The translations under genes and the position numbers were made by a program. This document shows positions 8,167 to 17,862 of a stretch of DNA of 64,000 nucleotides, piece by piece; positions within the stretch are counted from its first letter, which is position 1; every line of letters begins with the position of its first letter. Under the pieces are notes generated by a model. That model was not told the origin of the DNA. It saw only the letters and a program-made list of their open reading frames with translations, and made no database searches. This stretch comes from an uncultured Eubacteriales bacterium (lineage in GTDB: Bacteria; Bacillota; Clostridia; Oscillospirales; Acutalibacteraceae), in the NCBI GenBank assembly GCA_934647945.1, contig CAKUFK010000011.1, positions 30,254 to 94,253 of the forward strand. Reading direction: 5' to 3'.

Positions 8167-8219
8167 TGTCGTATGGGCTATGTACGGTCCGAACCGCTGC
8201 CGATTTTTAACCCAAGGGA

Positions 8220-9875
8220 TCAGGCGTCGGGGGTATCGGAACCGGAATCCGAACCGGCGTCGGGCTCCGCGCCCGCTTCCAGGTCGGCCGGGACTTTTCC
8301 GGGACGAATCTTGAAATACCAGTAGGCAAAGCCGCCGCCTCCGCCCAGAAGGAGGACGGCCGCCGCGATCAGGACGACGGGCAGCCACGGGAAGCCGCCG
8401 GTTTCCCCTGTGCCGCCCGGGAGGTCTGAGCTGTCGGAGGGCGCGGTACCCGTGGCGTTGTTACCGGCCTCGACGGTGGAGGAATCCGGCAGGGAGGCGC
8501 CACCGGAAGGGAGGCTCCCGTCCGGGTCGGTGATTTCAGGGGCACTGCCGTCAGGGGATGTGGTGCCGTCCCCGCCGTTGGGGGAGGTCACGGGCGGATT
8601 GTTGTTCTGGTTGTTGTCCGGGGGCTTGGTGCCAGGGGTGGAGGCGTCGCCCAGGATCTCGCTGACCCGGACATTGTCGAACAGGACGCCGAAATCCGGG
8701 CCCTGCTCGGCCAGGGCGATGAAGAAGCGCAGCCCGTAAACCGCGCCGGCTTCAAAGTCGGTAGGGGTGTAGTCCACTGTCACCCGTTTGTATCCGTTCG
8801 GGAGGGATTCTCCCAGGTCGTTGGTGACGAGGTTGACGTTGCTCCATCCGCCTAGGTTGCCGGGCATCTTATCGGGATCCTGCATGAAAGCCACATGGGT
8901 CTGCATCGTGTCTTCGCGGGTGGTACCGAGGAATTTGTAGTCGAACATCAGCCGGTAGCTCTTGCCGGGTTTTAGGTTTTCGCTGAAGTTGACATAGGCG
9001 GAACCGTAACTGAGCATCATGTTGCCGGCCATACGGAGGGCCTTGGAACCGCCGTCCTCGACGACGGTGGCGGCCATTTTGTCGCCTTCCGCCGTCCACC
9101 AGCCGTTGACGTCGGGGTTGGGATCGTAGAGGGTGCTGACGTTCTTATACTCGAAGTCGCCGCCCCGCACGAGGTTGGCGTCGGACAGCTCGACCGCTTT
9201 GTCGGTGCCGGCCTTTGCGCTGATTTTGCAGATTTCCACGTTGTCGATCAGGATATTGGCCTCGTTGCCGAGCTTGGCTCCGTTGTAATTGAATTCCGCG
9301 AAGAAGCGGATGGCCTTGAAGCTGGAGGGGGCCTGCGCCACGAAGGTGCCGGAGACCTGCTTCCAGCCGTCGCCCACGTCGACACCGGGGCGCTGCGCCA
9401 GGCCCACGACGAGGGTGTGGATGGGACCGGTGCCGCCGTCCATGACATCGCAGTGGAGCTGGTTGGTTTTGGTCAGCGGGTCGGTCACTTTATACAGGAA
9501 GGTGATCTGATAGGTTTCGGCTTTTTTAATCGTGCTTTTGGGGAAGACGTAGTAGGCGGCGCCGTATGCGTCGTTCCCGTTGCCCTCGATTTGCAGGCAT
9601 TTGCCCCCGCCGTATCCCTTGTCGACGATGCTGGTGGTTTTGTAGTCGTATTCGTTGGAGCGCCACCCCTGGGTGGAAGAGAGCTCCTCGTTGGTCCCTT
9701 TTTGCGGCAGGATGCCGGTGGCCGCCGATTCAAAGGTACCGGTACAGAAATTCTCGCCTTTGACGATCGTGTACGCTTTGGCCGAGCTGGTATCCGCCGC
9801 AGCGGGGAGCAGCAGGGTCAGCGACAGCAGCGCGGCGGCCGTCAGGCTGATCAGCTTTTTCACAGGAAACACCAT
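8220..9875 (-). CDS. Surface protein with two carbohydrate-binding-like modules and a C-terminal membrane anchor
   Basis: 551 residues. A signal peptide ends near residue 27 (LLLPAAADT). Two beta-sandwich modules follow (about 35-220 and 235-410), each starting with a GxFE or GGDFE box, with a GxGKCLQIEGN or GSKALRMAGN strand, and ending in an IDNVEI or FDNVRV strand. This is the CBM4/9 or CBM22-like pattern. A Pro/Thr/Ser/Gly linker (about 415-485) leads to a membrane segment (about 495-515) and a basic then acidic tail, so it is held in the membrane rather than sorted. It is the last gene of the ten-gene operon and a paralogue of the next protein. Role inferred: binding substrate polysaccharide at the cell surface. 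The start could instead be the GTG twelve bases inside (VKKLIS). Confidence 0.78.
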   Translation of the reverse strand: MVFPVKKLISLTAAALLSLTLLLPAAADTSSAKAYTIVKGENFCTGTFESAATGILPQKGTNEELSSTQGWRSNEYDYKTTSIVDKGYGGGKCLQIEGNGNDAYGAAYYVFPKSTIKKAETYQITFLYKVTDPLTKTNQLHCDVMDGGTGPIHTLVVGLAQRPGVDVGDGWKQVSGTFVAQAPSSFKAIRFFAEFNYNGAKLGNEANILIDNVEICKISAKAGTDKAVELSDANLVRGGDFEYKNVSTLYDPNPDVNGWWTAEGDKMAATVVEDGGSKALRMAGNMMLSYGSAYVNFSENLKPGKSYRLMFDYKFLGTTREDTMQTHVAFMQDPDKMPGNLGGWSNVNLVTNDLGESLPNGYKRVTVDYTPTDFEAGAVYGLRFFIALAEQGPDFGVLFDNVRVSEILGDASTPGTKPPDNNQNNNPPVTSPNGGDGTTSPDGSAPEITDPDGSLPSGGASLPDSSTVEAGNNATGTAPSDSSDLPGGTGETGGFPWLPVVLIAAAVLLLGGGGGFAYWYFKIRPGKVPADLEAGAEPDAGSDSGSDTPDA

Positions 9876-9888
9876 CCCTTTCCGTCAT

Positions 9889-9924
9889 CCAAAGGCGGAA
9901 GAGCCGGGGTCCTTCCGCCTTTGG
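9889..9924 (-). terminator. Intercistronic hairpin between the two surface-protein genes
   Basis: A 13-bp stem (CCAAAGGCGGAAG with its complement) without a T run. It may partly terminate or stabilise the mRNA between the two binding-protein genes. Confidence 0.45.
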
Positions 9925-9939
9925 GCTGTCACAGCTGGT

Positions 9940-11577
9940 TTACTTTTCGCGGCGGCGGGAAACTGCCACTGCGGCGGCGGAGGCCGCGCCGAGGAGCAGG
10001 ACGAACGGCACGGCGCTGGCGACGCCCGTCTTGGGCCCGTCGGGCGTCTCAGACGGAGTGGAGGGATTCGACGGGGCCGAGGAACCGGGCTCATCGAACA
10101 GCTTGTCATACGCCCGGTTGAGGAAGGTCACGATGTGTTCGGGCACCATGGCCTTGTGCTCGGCACTCAGGGCGTTGTAGGCATCGTAGGCGGCCTTGAC
10201 GTCGGCCTTGTCGGCCTCGGAGAGCTCATCCATGGCCTTGAAGCCGTCCACCATGTCGATGACCTCCTGCACCTCGTCGGGCAGGGGATCGGCGTTCGCA
10301 ATGTCGTAGAGGGCGACGTTGTCGAAATAGATACCGGTATCGTTGCCGTTGTCGGCGCCGATCTGGATGAAGAAACGCAGGTCGCTGATGGCGGAAGCCT
10401 CGAATTCAGACGGAGTGAAATCCATCTCTACATGGCGGTAGCCATTCTCCAGCTCGACACCGGGGAGGGTGAGGAGGTTGATGGTGTACCAGCCGCCTGG
10501 GGTGCCGGCCTGCTTGTTGTTGAGGAGGCTGACGTGCGCCTGCCAGCTCAGGGTATCGGTGATGTCGATGAATTTGTAGTCGAACGCCAGGCGGTAGGTG
10601 CGCTCGGCGGTCAGCTCGGGCATTTTGTAAAGGGCGGTGCCATAGGCCACGGCATTGTTGCCCGCCAGGCGGAGGACCTTGGAGGAACCGTCCCGCACAA
10701 ACGCGGTGGAGTCGGCGTCCCAGGCGTTGGAGCCCCAGCCGTCGTCGTCATAGGTGGTGCCGAGCTTCTCGCCCAGGGTCTTGTCCTCGAAATCGCCGCC
10801 GGAGACCAGGTTGGCCGAGCTCAGGTTTTCGTCGGCGGCGGGGTTGGCGGCGGGAACGGCCTTGCCGATCTGGATGTCGTCGAACAGGACATAGGCGTCG
10901 CTGCCGAGGGGTGGGGTGCCCTCCGGCTGGCGGAAGTCGGCGAACAGGCGCAGGAAGGTGCGGTCGCCGAACGCCTCACAGGCCACGGTGCCGGTCACGC
11001 GGTACCAGCCGTCCCCGGCCGGGGTGCCGACATAATCGGTGAAGCCGCAGACCTCGGAGGTAATATCCGCGCGAGGATCGTCCTTGATGACCGCGATCGG
11101 ATCCCCTGCGGCCCAGACGGTGTTGGGGGTGATGTGGGCATGGATCTGGGGGGTGCCCGCCTTCATCGTGTCGCTGACCTTATAGAGGAAGGAGACGGCG
11201 ATGACGTCCTTGTCGGCAAAGGCGCCGGCCGGGAGCTTCCAGTAGGCGGCGCCGAAGGCCTTGCCGCCGTCGCCCGCGATTTTCAGGGCCTTGCCGCCGC
11301 CGAAGCCGACGCCGGACTCAATAGTGGCACCGATGTCAGCTGGATTAGAAAACCACCCCGCGGTAGCCGACAAGTCCTGGTTCACAACGGTTTCATGATC
11401 GTAGGTGGGCAGAGCGATGGGGGAACCGGCGGCAGCAGCGGTTCCTTCAAAGTCGCTGTTCTCCGAGAGGTTTGTGAAGGTCCATTGATAGACCGTGCCG
11501 GCGTCCGCAGCGAATGCGGTCATGGATGTCATGAGCAGCAGGGCGGCGATAACGACGAGAGAGAGAGCCTTTTTCAT
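9940..11577 (-). CDS. Surface protein with two carbohydrate-binding-like modules and a possible sortase signal
   Basis: 545 residues. I start at the ATG at 11577 (MKKALSLVV), where AAGGAGG lies upstream; the longer frame has no signal. The signal peptide ends near residue 23 (TAFAADA). Two modules like those in the neighbouring protein follow, with NSDFEG and GGDFED boxes, KALKIAGDG and KVLRLAGNN strands and LFDDIQI and YFDNVAL ends. A helical stretch (about 415-490) precedes the tail. The tail has GPKTG, a hydrophobic run and RRREK, which resembles the xPKTG sorting signals of Clostridia. I infer a wall-anchored glycan-binding protein. Confidence 0.78.
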   Translation of the reverse strand: MKKALSLVVIAALLLMTSMTAFAADAGTVYQWTFTNLSENSDFEGTAAAAGSPIALPTYDHETVVNQDLSATAGWFSNPADIGATIESGVGFGGGKALKIAGDGGKAFGAAYWKLPAGAFADKDVIAVSFLYKVSDTMKAGTPQIHAHITPNTVWAAGDPIAVIKDDPRADITSEVCGFTDYVGTPAGDGWYRVTGTVACEAFGDRTFLRLFADFRQPEGTPPLGSDAYVLFDDIQIGKAVPAANPAADENLSSANLVSGGDFEDKTLGEKLGTTYDDDGWGSNAWDADSTAFVRDGSSKVLRLAGNNAVAYGTALYKMPELTAERTYRLAFDYKFIDITDTLSWQAHVSLLNNKQAGTPGGWYTINLLTLPGVELENGYRHVEMDFTPSEFEASAISDLRFFIQIGADNGNDTGIYFDNVALYDIANADPLPDEVQEVIDMVDGFKAMDELSEADKADVKAAYDAYNALSAEHKAMVPEHIVTFLNRAYDKLFDEPGSSAPSNPSTPSETPDGPKTGVASAVPFVLLLGAASAAAVAVSRRREK

Positions 11578-11644
11578 GTTTGTTCCTCCTTTGAATTTGG
11601 GATAACAAGACAACGATAAGGTTTTGCATATCCTCCTTCCTGAA

Positions 11645-12607
11645 TCATTCACCGGTGATACCGCTTTTGTCGATGCTTTCTATGAGCTTCCGCTCGACCA
11701 GGACATAGATGAGGAGCAGCGGGATGATGGAGAGCACAGCCGCCGCCATCTCGACGCCCTGGTTGAGCTGGGCCTCGATGCTTTGGGTATCCACGACCGG
11801 ATACATACGGGTGAAGGTGTCACGGAAACGCTGGAGAGCCAAGGGAAGGGTGACGAGGCTCTTGCCGAAATAGGTGTCGGCCAGGGTGGTCTCATTCCAG
11901 TTCCAGACCAGGGAGAAGATGAAGACGACAATGGTGGCGGGGGTGGCGGCGCGCAGGTTGATCTTTAAAAAGATGCCGAGCTGGGACGCGCCGTCGATGG
12001 AGGCCGCCTCGTCCAGGGAGGGCGGGGCCATCCGGAAGAATTGGACGTAGATTAGGATGAAGATCGCGTGGCGCAGCCCCTGTCCGAAGATGGTGGGAAG
12101 CAGGACCGGCAGGATGGAATTATCCATTTTATAGGTGGTGAACATGACGTATTCGGGCAGGAAGGAGACCTGCTTCGGAATGAAAAAAGTGGCGATCATC
12201 AGCGCGAAGAGTATCCGGCGGAAAGGGAAGTCGTGCTTCGCGAAGCCGTAAGCCACCATGGCGGAAACCACGGTCTGCACCACGGCGACGATCCCCATCC
12301 AGAACAGGGAGGAGAGCGCGGTCTGATAGCCCCCGAGGGCGTTGTATGCCTTGACGAAATTATCGGTATTGAAGGAGCGGGGCAGCCAGTTCACCAGCGG
12401 ATCCACCAGGTCGTAGGCGTCCATGCCGCTGGCGGACAGGAAGCAGAGGATCGGGTAGAGGAAGGTGAAGCTCACGCCGGTGAGCAGCACGTAAATGAGC
12501 ACCTGGGAGAGTACTGACTTTTTGCCGCCCGATCCGGCGATGAGCCGCCTCATCCCCGACTTTGACACAAGGCGGGAGACAGACCGTTTTGTCATGATGC
12601 TGGTCAT
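11645..12607 (-). CDS. Carbohydrate ABC transporter permease, MalG type (second pair)
   Basis: 320 residues with six hydrophobic segments and the inner-membrane EAA loop (EAASIDGASQLGIFLKINL) that docks the ATPase. The order MalF then MalG (13588, then 12607) is the usual one, and this gene is the MalG-type partner of the permease at 12650. The GAAAGGA box touches the first ATG; the ATG at 12595 is an alternative start. No ATPase gene lies in the operon, so a shared MsmX-type ATPase from elsewhere is expected. Substrate inferred from context as an arabinan-derived oligosaccharide. Confidence 0.9.
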   Translation of the reverse strand: MTSIMTKRSVSRLVSKSGMRRLIAGSGGKKSVLSQVLIYVLLTGVSFTFLYPILCFLSASGMDAYDLVDPLVNWLPRSFNTDNFVKAYNALGGYQTALSSLFWMGIVAVVQTVVSAMVAYGFAKHDFPFRRILFALMIATFFIPKQVSFLPEYVMFTTYKMDNSILPVLLPTIFGQGLRHAIFILIYVQFFRMAPPSLDEAASIDGASQLGIFLKINLRAATPATIVVFIFSLVWNWNETTLADTYFGKSLVTLPLALQRFRDTFTRMYPVVDTQSIEAQLNQGVEMAAAVLSIIPLLLIYVLVERKLIESIDKSGITGE

Positions 12608-12649
12608 TCCTTTCGTTCGGGGATAGGCGGCGGGCCGGGCGGCGCAGCA

Positions 12650-13588
12650 TTACGCGCCCAGACCCTCCCTTTGGGCTTGGCGGTGCCGTTTTTCCGCGCG
12701 GCGGGCGGCACGGCGCCGCTCCTTGTCCTTCTGCCTCATCGGGTCCTTTTCTTTCCGCCCGAAAACCAGGAAAGCCAGCAGCAGGGCGGCGAGGACGAAC
12801 AAGAAATAGAGCCAGGAGGCGGCCGAGGAGAAGCCGAAGCCCTTGGACGGGGCGAACATGCCGTCCTGGATCACCTTGGTGAAGGGGCTCAGCGAGGACA
12901 GCGCGATGTCTACGACCGTGTAGACGGCGATCAGGAGGATAAAAGGTTTGACCACCGGGATGGTGATCTTCCAGAACCGCTGCCAGGCCGAGGCACCGTC
13001 CACCATCGAGGCCTCATACAGGGAATTGTCCACCTTTTGGAGCCCGGAGAGAAAAATCAGGACCTGCACGCCGCTGAACCAGAAGATCAGCACGATGTTG
13101 GAGATGATATACTGGATCGGGGAGGAGAGGACGGGCGGGACCTGGTTGTAAATAAATTGGAAGACGAAGAAGGAATCGACGCCCGGCAGATTGGTGGCCC
13201 CCACCTGGCGGATCCGTTCGAGGACGGGCCCGGAGATGAGGATGACGGGCAGGAAGAAGATGGCGCGGTAGATCCGCTGGCCCCGGATATGGCTGTTGAG
13301 CAGCAGGGCGAACAGCAGGGAAAACACCACGATCATCGGGACCATGAACACCATCTGCCGGAGAAAGGTGGGGATCCCGAGGGTGAAGTCCGGGTCGGTG
13401 AAGAGGACATCGGTGTAATTCTTGAATCCCACCGGGGCCGTTTCGGTTCCCTGAGGGGTGATGGTGACGCTGGAAAAGCTGTACAGGATGGTCTGGGACA
13501 GGGGATAGAGCAGGAACACGACAAAGCCGATGATCCAGGGCAGTACGAGGCAGAAGCCGAACAGTTTTTTGCGGGTGGAGTATTTCAC
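12650..13588 (-). CDS. Carbohydrate ABC transporter permease, MalF type (second pair)
   Basis: 312 residues. A basic N-terminus, six membrane segments and the EAA loop (EASMVDGASAWQRFWKITIP) mark a MalF/UgpA-type subunit. After the last membrane segment comes an unusually basic 35-residue tail rich in Arg and Lys (RRRAARRAEKRHRQAQ), which is not typical of the family. It pairs with the MalG-type subunit at 11645. Together with the pair at 17934-19761 it makes a second complete permease in one operon. Confidence 0.9.
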   Translation of the reverse strand: MKYSTRKKLFGFCLVLPWIIGFVVFLLYPLSQTILYSFSSVTITPQGTETAPVGFKNYTDVLFTDPDFTLGIPTFLRQMVFMVPMIVVFSLLFALLLNSHIRGQRIYRAIFFLPVILISGPVLERIRQVGATNLPGVDSFFVFQFIYNQVPPVLSSPIQYIISNIVLIFWFSGVQVLIFLSGLQKVDNSLYEASMVDGASAWQRFWKITIPVVKPFILLIAVYTVVDIALSSLSPFTKVIQDGMFAPSKGFGFSSAASWLYFLFVLAALLLAFLVFGRKEKDPMRQKDKERRRAARRAEKRHRQAQREGLGA

Positions 13589-13616
13589 GGCCGGGGAACC
13601 CTCCTTTCCTGTGCGG

Positions 13617-15851
13617 TCATACGCAGACGGCCTGCATGGCGGGCACGTCGGTGCCGTCCAGTGAGAAAACGGTATCGGTGTAATTGACGATGACGGTTTT
13701 CCCGTTGTCGTACCGGACGACGGAAACGCCGTCGGCGGGGCAGGTACGGCTCGTCACCGAGGCGCCCGAAATCTCGCGCAGAACCGGATCGACGACGGCG
13801 TACACCCGGGCGATTTCGTCCAGATAATCGTCGAACTGCGAGGAATAGACGTCGTTGGTATGGCATTGGGCGAACTCCTCCGACGACGCTTCGGTGAGGA
13901 GATAGGCGGGGTAGACGTTGTAATCGATCATCTGCAGCACGGCGGCGTCGCCGCCGGCGCTGAGGTTCTGCCAGGGGGAGAAGCTCGGGATATGCCCGCC
14001 GGTGACCATCTGGGCGAAGGGGACGGTATCGGTTTCGAAGACGTAGCGGGAATGCTGCATGTCGGTGTTATAAATCATGTCCGCGTACGCCAGCGAGTAG
14101 GCGGCGGGGGCTTCCAGGGCCAGGATACCGCTGGATTCCCGCAGGGAGGCGAGATTGGCCTTCGTCTCCTCCAGCATGGCGGCCCGGCTCATCTCCCGGC
14201 CCTCCTTGAAGTTGCTGTACAGGGTGCTGCCAAGCCCCGGCAGGGCGGCATTCCGCTTGTATTCCGGCAGCCCGGCATAGGCCTTCACCGATTTGGACAC
14301 CGCCGCCGCGTCGAGATAGTAGCGGCTGCCAAAGAGGAAACCGGTGTCGGGGGTGGTGGTAAAGACCCGGTTGATCGCGTAAAGAAAGCCGGATTTTTTG
14401 GCTTGGTTTTCATAGGCGCGGCTGAACTCCTTGGAGAGCAGCAGGCCGGAGCCGGGGGTGTTCAGCTTGCCGTAGAGGGCCTGCAGCTCCTTTTCGCCGC
14501 CGACGCCGCCCTCCAGCTTATAGCTGCCCGCTTTTCCGCCGCTGTATCCTCCCTGTTCGAAGCCGTATAGGGAGAGGACGAGGCTTCCGATATCCTGCTC
14601 GCGGAGGCAATCCACCCAGCCGGTGACGTCCTGGAGGGTGGTGAAGACCTTGGTGGAGCGGCCGAACAGGGATTTTGCCTGGTCGGCCATGAGGGCTTGG
14701 ATATAGACCGGGATATGGTCGGAGGGGGCGGCCTTGTCCGGCAGACCGCCGCTTGCGAGCAGGTGGCGGCGGTAGGCGGAGGCCATGCCCGCGTAATTGG
14801 CGTCATCGCCGCTGAGGAGGGTATAGGTCACCTCGGCGTTGACGGTGTTGGGGGTCTTTTGAATGACATCGAACCCGGTCCCAGAGCCGGTGGATTGGCG
14901 GTATTGCTCACGGTAGAGGAAAACCGGGGACATCCAGTGAAAGTCGATCTTGACCCCGGCGGGGCTGACTTCGAAGCCGGCATAGGTTTCGCCGCCCGTG
15001 ACGACGCCGAGAAACCCGTTCTGGTTGGAGCCATGTACCGCGCCGTAGACCGGGAACTGCAGGTTTTTCGTCGGGGTGGGGGCCAGCCCGTTCTGATAGG
15101 CGGCGGGCGCCTGGACGCTGACATCCGGTCCGTATACCCGCAGAAGGGTGGAGGAGTTGTAGGTCTTGGGTTCGTCAAAGCGCATCAACGCGCCGCAGCC
15201 GTCCGGGATGAAGAAGTAGCCCGGGATGGTGTTCGAGTAGGCGGAGCCGAGGAAGGGCAGAACATAAAGCTTACCCAGGCGGTGGTCCGGCTTATTGAAT
15301 ACGATTTCCTCATCCGGAATGCGCACTTTGAAGCCGTCTTCGGTCAGAGACAGATACACCCGGGCGGTGGCGTCGGGTTCCCGGAAGGTCAGGGTGGCGG
15401 CCAGGCCGTCCTCTGTGCACAGCAGGTCGGCCGCGGCCTTGTCGAACCGGGCGGAGGAGCGCAGGCTCGCCCCGTTGGCGTTGAAGTAATCCATTGTCAG
15501 GAAAGCCTGGGAAAAGCGCCGCCAGGTTCCGGTCATGGATGCCAGCTCGGTTTCGGTCGCGCTGCTCGACCAGACGTAGTCCCCCTGCTTGTCGAGGATT
15601 TTGACGATGAAAGCCTCTTCGTCCAGATACAGGGCGAGGCGGCTGTTTTCACAGACCAGGCGGTCGGTTTCCGCGAGGGACTCGCTCGGGGCGGTGCCCT
15701 CGATATCCTTTTTGACGCTGCCGAAAAGGCTGGGCGAGGGGTTGAGGGGACGGGCGGCGCCCGGTTCCTCCTCTTCGCCCCGGGCGATCCCTCCCGCGAG
15801 CAGCGCCGCGGCGCACAGGACGGCGGCGATTGATGCGATCCGTTTATTCAC
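13617..15851 (-). CDS. DUF5696-type secreted protein
   Basis: 744 residues. The GTG at 15851 has GGAGGTGAG upstream and overlaps the previous stop by eight bases. A signal peptide (about 1-25) is followed by a beta-sandwich-like region (about 60-350) opening with LALYLDEEAFIVKILDKQ, like the mutarotase-type domains ahead of some glycosidase barrels. A barrel-like half (about 370-700) contains VYIQALMADQAK and SLVLSLYGFEQGG. DUF5696 proteins are usually found beside sugar ABC operons of this kind. I infer an extracytoplasmic glycan-active or glycan-binding enzyme; no activity is established and I cannot point to catalytic residues. Confidence 0.72.
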   Translation of the reverse strand: MNKRIASIAAVLCAAALLAGGIARGEEEEPGAARPLNPSPSLFGSVKKDIEGTAPSESLAETDRLVCENSRLALYLDEEAFIVKILDKQGDYVWSSSATETELASMTGTWRRFSQAFLTMDYFNANGASLRSSARFDKAAADLLCTEDGLAATLTFREPDATARVYLSLTEDGFKVRIPDEEIVFNKPDHRLGKLYVLPFLGSAYSNTIPGYFFIPDGCGALMRFDEPKTYNSSTLLRVYGPDVSVQAPAAYQNGLAPTPTKNLQFPVYGAVHGSNQNGFLGVVTGGETYAGFEVSPAGVKIDFHWMSPVFLYREQYRQSTGSGTGFDVIQKTPNTVNAEVTYTLLSGDDANYAGMASAYRRHLLASGGLPDKAAPSDHIPVYIQALMADQAKSLFGRSTKVFTTLQDVTGWVDCLREQDIGSLVLSLYGFEQGGYSGGKAGSYKLEGGVGGEKELQALYGKLNTPGSGLLLSKEFSRAYENQAKKSGFLYAINRVFTTTPDTGFLFGSRYYLDAAAVSKSVKAYAGLPEYKRNAALPGLGSTLYSNFKEGREMSRAAMLEETKANLASLRESSGILALEAPAAYSLAYADMIYNTDMQHSRYVFETDTVPFAQMVTGGHIPSFSPWQNLSAGGDAAVLQMIDYNVYPAYLLTEASSEEFAQCHTNDVYSSQFDDYLDEIARVYAVVDPVLREISGASVTSRTCPADGVSVVRYDNGKTVIVNYTDTVFSLDGTDVPAMQAVCV

Positions 15852-17862
15852 GCAGGCTCACCTCCGTTATGAGTTCCCCGATAAAGGTGAAGATCTGTTT
15901 GATGAGCAGGTAGGCCAGGGACAGCACCAGCACCGCCACCAGCATGAAAAACGCTGTCAGAAGCAGGTTCTTGACCAGGCTTTTGGCCGAATAGTCGTGG
16001 ATCTGGATCAGAGAGGTGAACAGGGCGGCCGCGATCCAGGCAACGATGAGGATGAGTACCATCTGGCGGACGAAGAGCTCGTTATAGGTCAGGCCGTTGA
16101 GGACGATGGTCAGGAAGGGCAGCAGCAGGATGGCGGGGGCGAAGCTGTACACCGTGACGATGTAGATCGACCGCAGCGTGCCCTTGCCGTCCTGGATGGA
16201 GCTGATGAAAAAGTTGCCGATGACAAACAGGATGAGGGCCGCGGAGAGGTAGAGGAAGGTGCTCAAGATGGAGAAGTCCTCGACCTTCTGCGCGAAGAGG
16301 AAGCCCGAGGCGAGCTGATAGACGACATACACCACAAAGAGGATGCCGTATACCGCCGTCGCGGACGCGCCGCTGCCGGCCCGCCCGGCCTGGATCTCAT
16401 AGGCTGTGTCGATGGGATGCAGGGCAAACCGCTTGATGAGCAGGAGATCCTGACCGAAGCGGGAGAACCGGCCCCGGGTCCGCGGCTCCTTTGCAGGGGC
16501 GGGCTTTTTCCGATGGGAGAGGCTCTTGACCGCCACGGCGGCCACGGCCAGGACGAGCAGGGCGATGAGGATATACAGCATGTGCTCCTGCAGCCAGAGG
16601 TTGCGCAGCTCCCAATAGGCTTCGGAATACTCGGCTTTGGCTCCGGCGATCTTGAATTCCCGTATCGCTTGGTCGTACGCCCCCTGCTGCATATAGTTCT
16701 GGCCCATGTACAGGCGGACGAAGTAGGAGGTGCTGTTGCGGGTGAGGATGGTTTCCAGCAGTACGCGGCTTTCATCATACCGCCCCTCGGCATACAGGTC
16801 GAGGGCCCTGTAAATATCCAGCTGCACGGGGGTGGGCTCGAATATCTGGATATAATTCCGTTTGGCGTCGAGCACGTAGAGACGGCCGTCCGCATCCTCC
16901 CCCACGCCGGTGGCGAGATCGAACAGGCCCACCCGTTCGCTCCCGGCCGAGTTGCCGCCGAAACGGCAAAGGAAATGCCCCTCCCGGTCCACGACAGTGA
17001 TATAGCCCGCGTTGTCCACCACCAGCATCCGCCCGTCGTTGGTGACGAAGAGGTCGCCGGCGGCGCTGAAGGCGGGGAGATAGGAACGCCCGGCGAACAG
17101 GTCGAGCCCGTTGATGCTGTGGCGCTGGATGGTGGAGCCGGGTTCCTTGTTGAGGGTATAGACGAGGCCGTCCGCGCCGGTGAAGATGCTGCCGTAGCTG
17201 GGCGGGGTGCTGGGAAGGAATTTGTTCAGCTGTTCCTCGGTGAGCACCACGTCGAGAAGTTTTTCAAACAGGCTCTTTTTGACGTCGTTGGACGCGAAGA
17301 AGCCGAGGAATTCGCCGGTGCCGTCCATGTGGATGATGCCGGTTTTGGAATCCTCGCTGATGATATACACCCCGCCGCTGCCCGCGGCCGCGATTTTCAG
17401 CGGGGAAAACCGGGTGTTTTTCCCGAAGCTCGGGGTGTTGGGATGCTCGAATACTTGCTCGAGCTGCCCGTCGGGGGAGAAGCGGAAGGCGAGGCCGGCG
17501 CCGGGGTCGGCGACATAGATGCGGCCCTCTTCGTCGGCGGCCACCCCCTTCGGCTCGGTGAGGAGGCCCTCCCCGACGGCCGTGGCGGTATCGTTTGCCG
17601 TATCCAGCACGAGGATCCGCTGATTGCCGCTGTCGGCGACGTATACGGTATGGTCCCGGACATACAGGTCCTGCGCGTTGTCGATCCCGAGCTCGCTGTA
17701 CACCCCAGCCGGGAGGTAGGCATCGGGGGAAATTTCCATGCCCCCGTTGATGGTGGGGGACACCGTATAGCTCGTCGATCCCGAATCCGCCAGCGCCGTC
17801 AGGCATACGACCGGAAAAAGAAGCGCCGACAGGAGTCCGCGGCGGAGAAGGTGACGTTTCAT
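15844..17862 (-). CDS. NHL-repeat, TPR and Yip1-domain membrane protein
   Basis: 672 residues from the ATG at 17862, which has GAAAGGAAG upstream. A signal peptide ends near residue 26. NHL-type beta-propeller repeats fill about 35-330 (LYVRDHTVYVADSGNQRILV, IYVADPGAGLAFRFSP, LYVLDAKRNYIQIFEP). Two TPR-like helical pairs follow (about 335-410), then one membrane segment (about 425-445) and a Yip1-like block of five or six membrane segments (about 480-672). This fusion is a recognisable companion of DUF5696 genes in Firmicutes sugar operons. The propeller should face outwards. Function unknown; a sensor or uptake-complex scaffold is a guess. Confidence 0.75.
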   Translation of the reverse strand: MKRHLLRRGLLSALLFPVVCLTALADSGSTSYTVSPTINGGMEISPDAYLPAGVYSELGIDNAQDLYVRDHTVYVADSGNQRILVLDTANDTATAVGEGLLTEPKGVAADEEGRIYVADPGAGLAFRFSPDGQLEQVFEHPNTPSFGKNTRFSPLKIAAAGSGGVYIISEDSKTGIIHMDGTGEFLGFFASNDVKKSLFEKLLDVVLTEEQLNKFLPSTPPSYGSIFTGADGLVYTLNKEPGSTIQRHSINGLDLFAGRSYLPAFSAAGDLFVTNDGRMLVVDNAGYITVVDREGHFLCRFGGNSAGSERVGLFDLATGVGEDADGRLYVLDAKRNYIQIFEPTPVQLDIYRALDLYAEGRYDESRVLLETILTRNSTSYFVRLYMGQNYMQQGAYDQAIREFKIAGAKAEYSEAYWELRNLWLQEHMLYILIALLVLAVAAVAVKSLSHRKKPAPAKEPRTRGRFSRFGQDLLLIKRFALHPIDTAYEIQAGRAGSGASATAVYGILFVVYVVYQLASGFLFAQKVEDFSILSTFLYLSAALILFVIGNFFISSIQDGKGTLRSIYIVTVYSFAPAILLLPFLTIVLNGLTYNELFVRQMVLILIVAWIAAALFTSLIQIHDYSAKSLVKNLLLTAFFMLVAVLVLSLAYLLIKQIFTFIGELITEVSLRE

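Noticed and set aside
9655..11619. Very long plus-strand open frame opposite the surface protein gene (654 codons)
   Set aside because: It is antisense to a gene with signal peptide, repeats and ribosome binding site; its translation is low-complexity Gly/Val/Arg-rich and has no family signal. High GC makes such shadow frames common.
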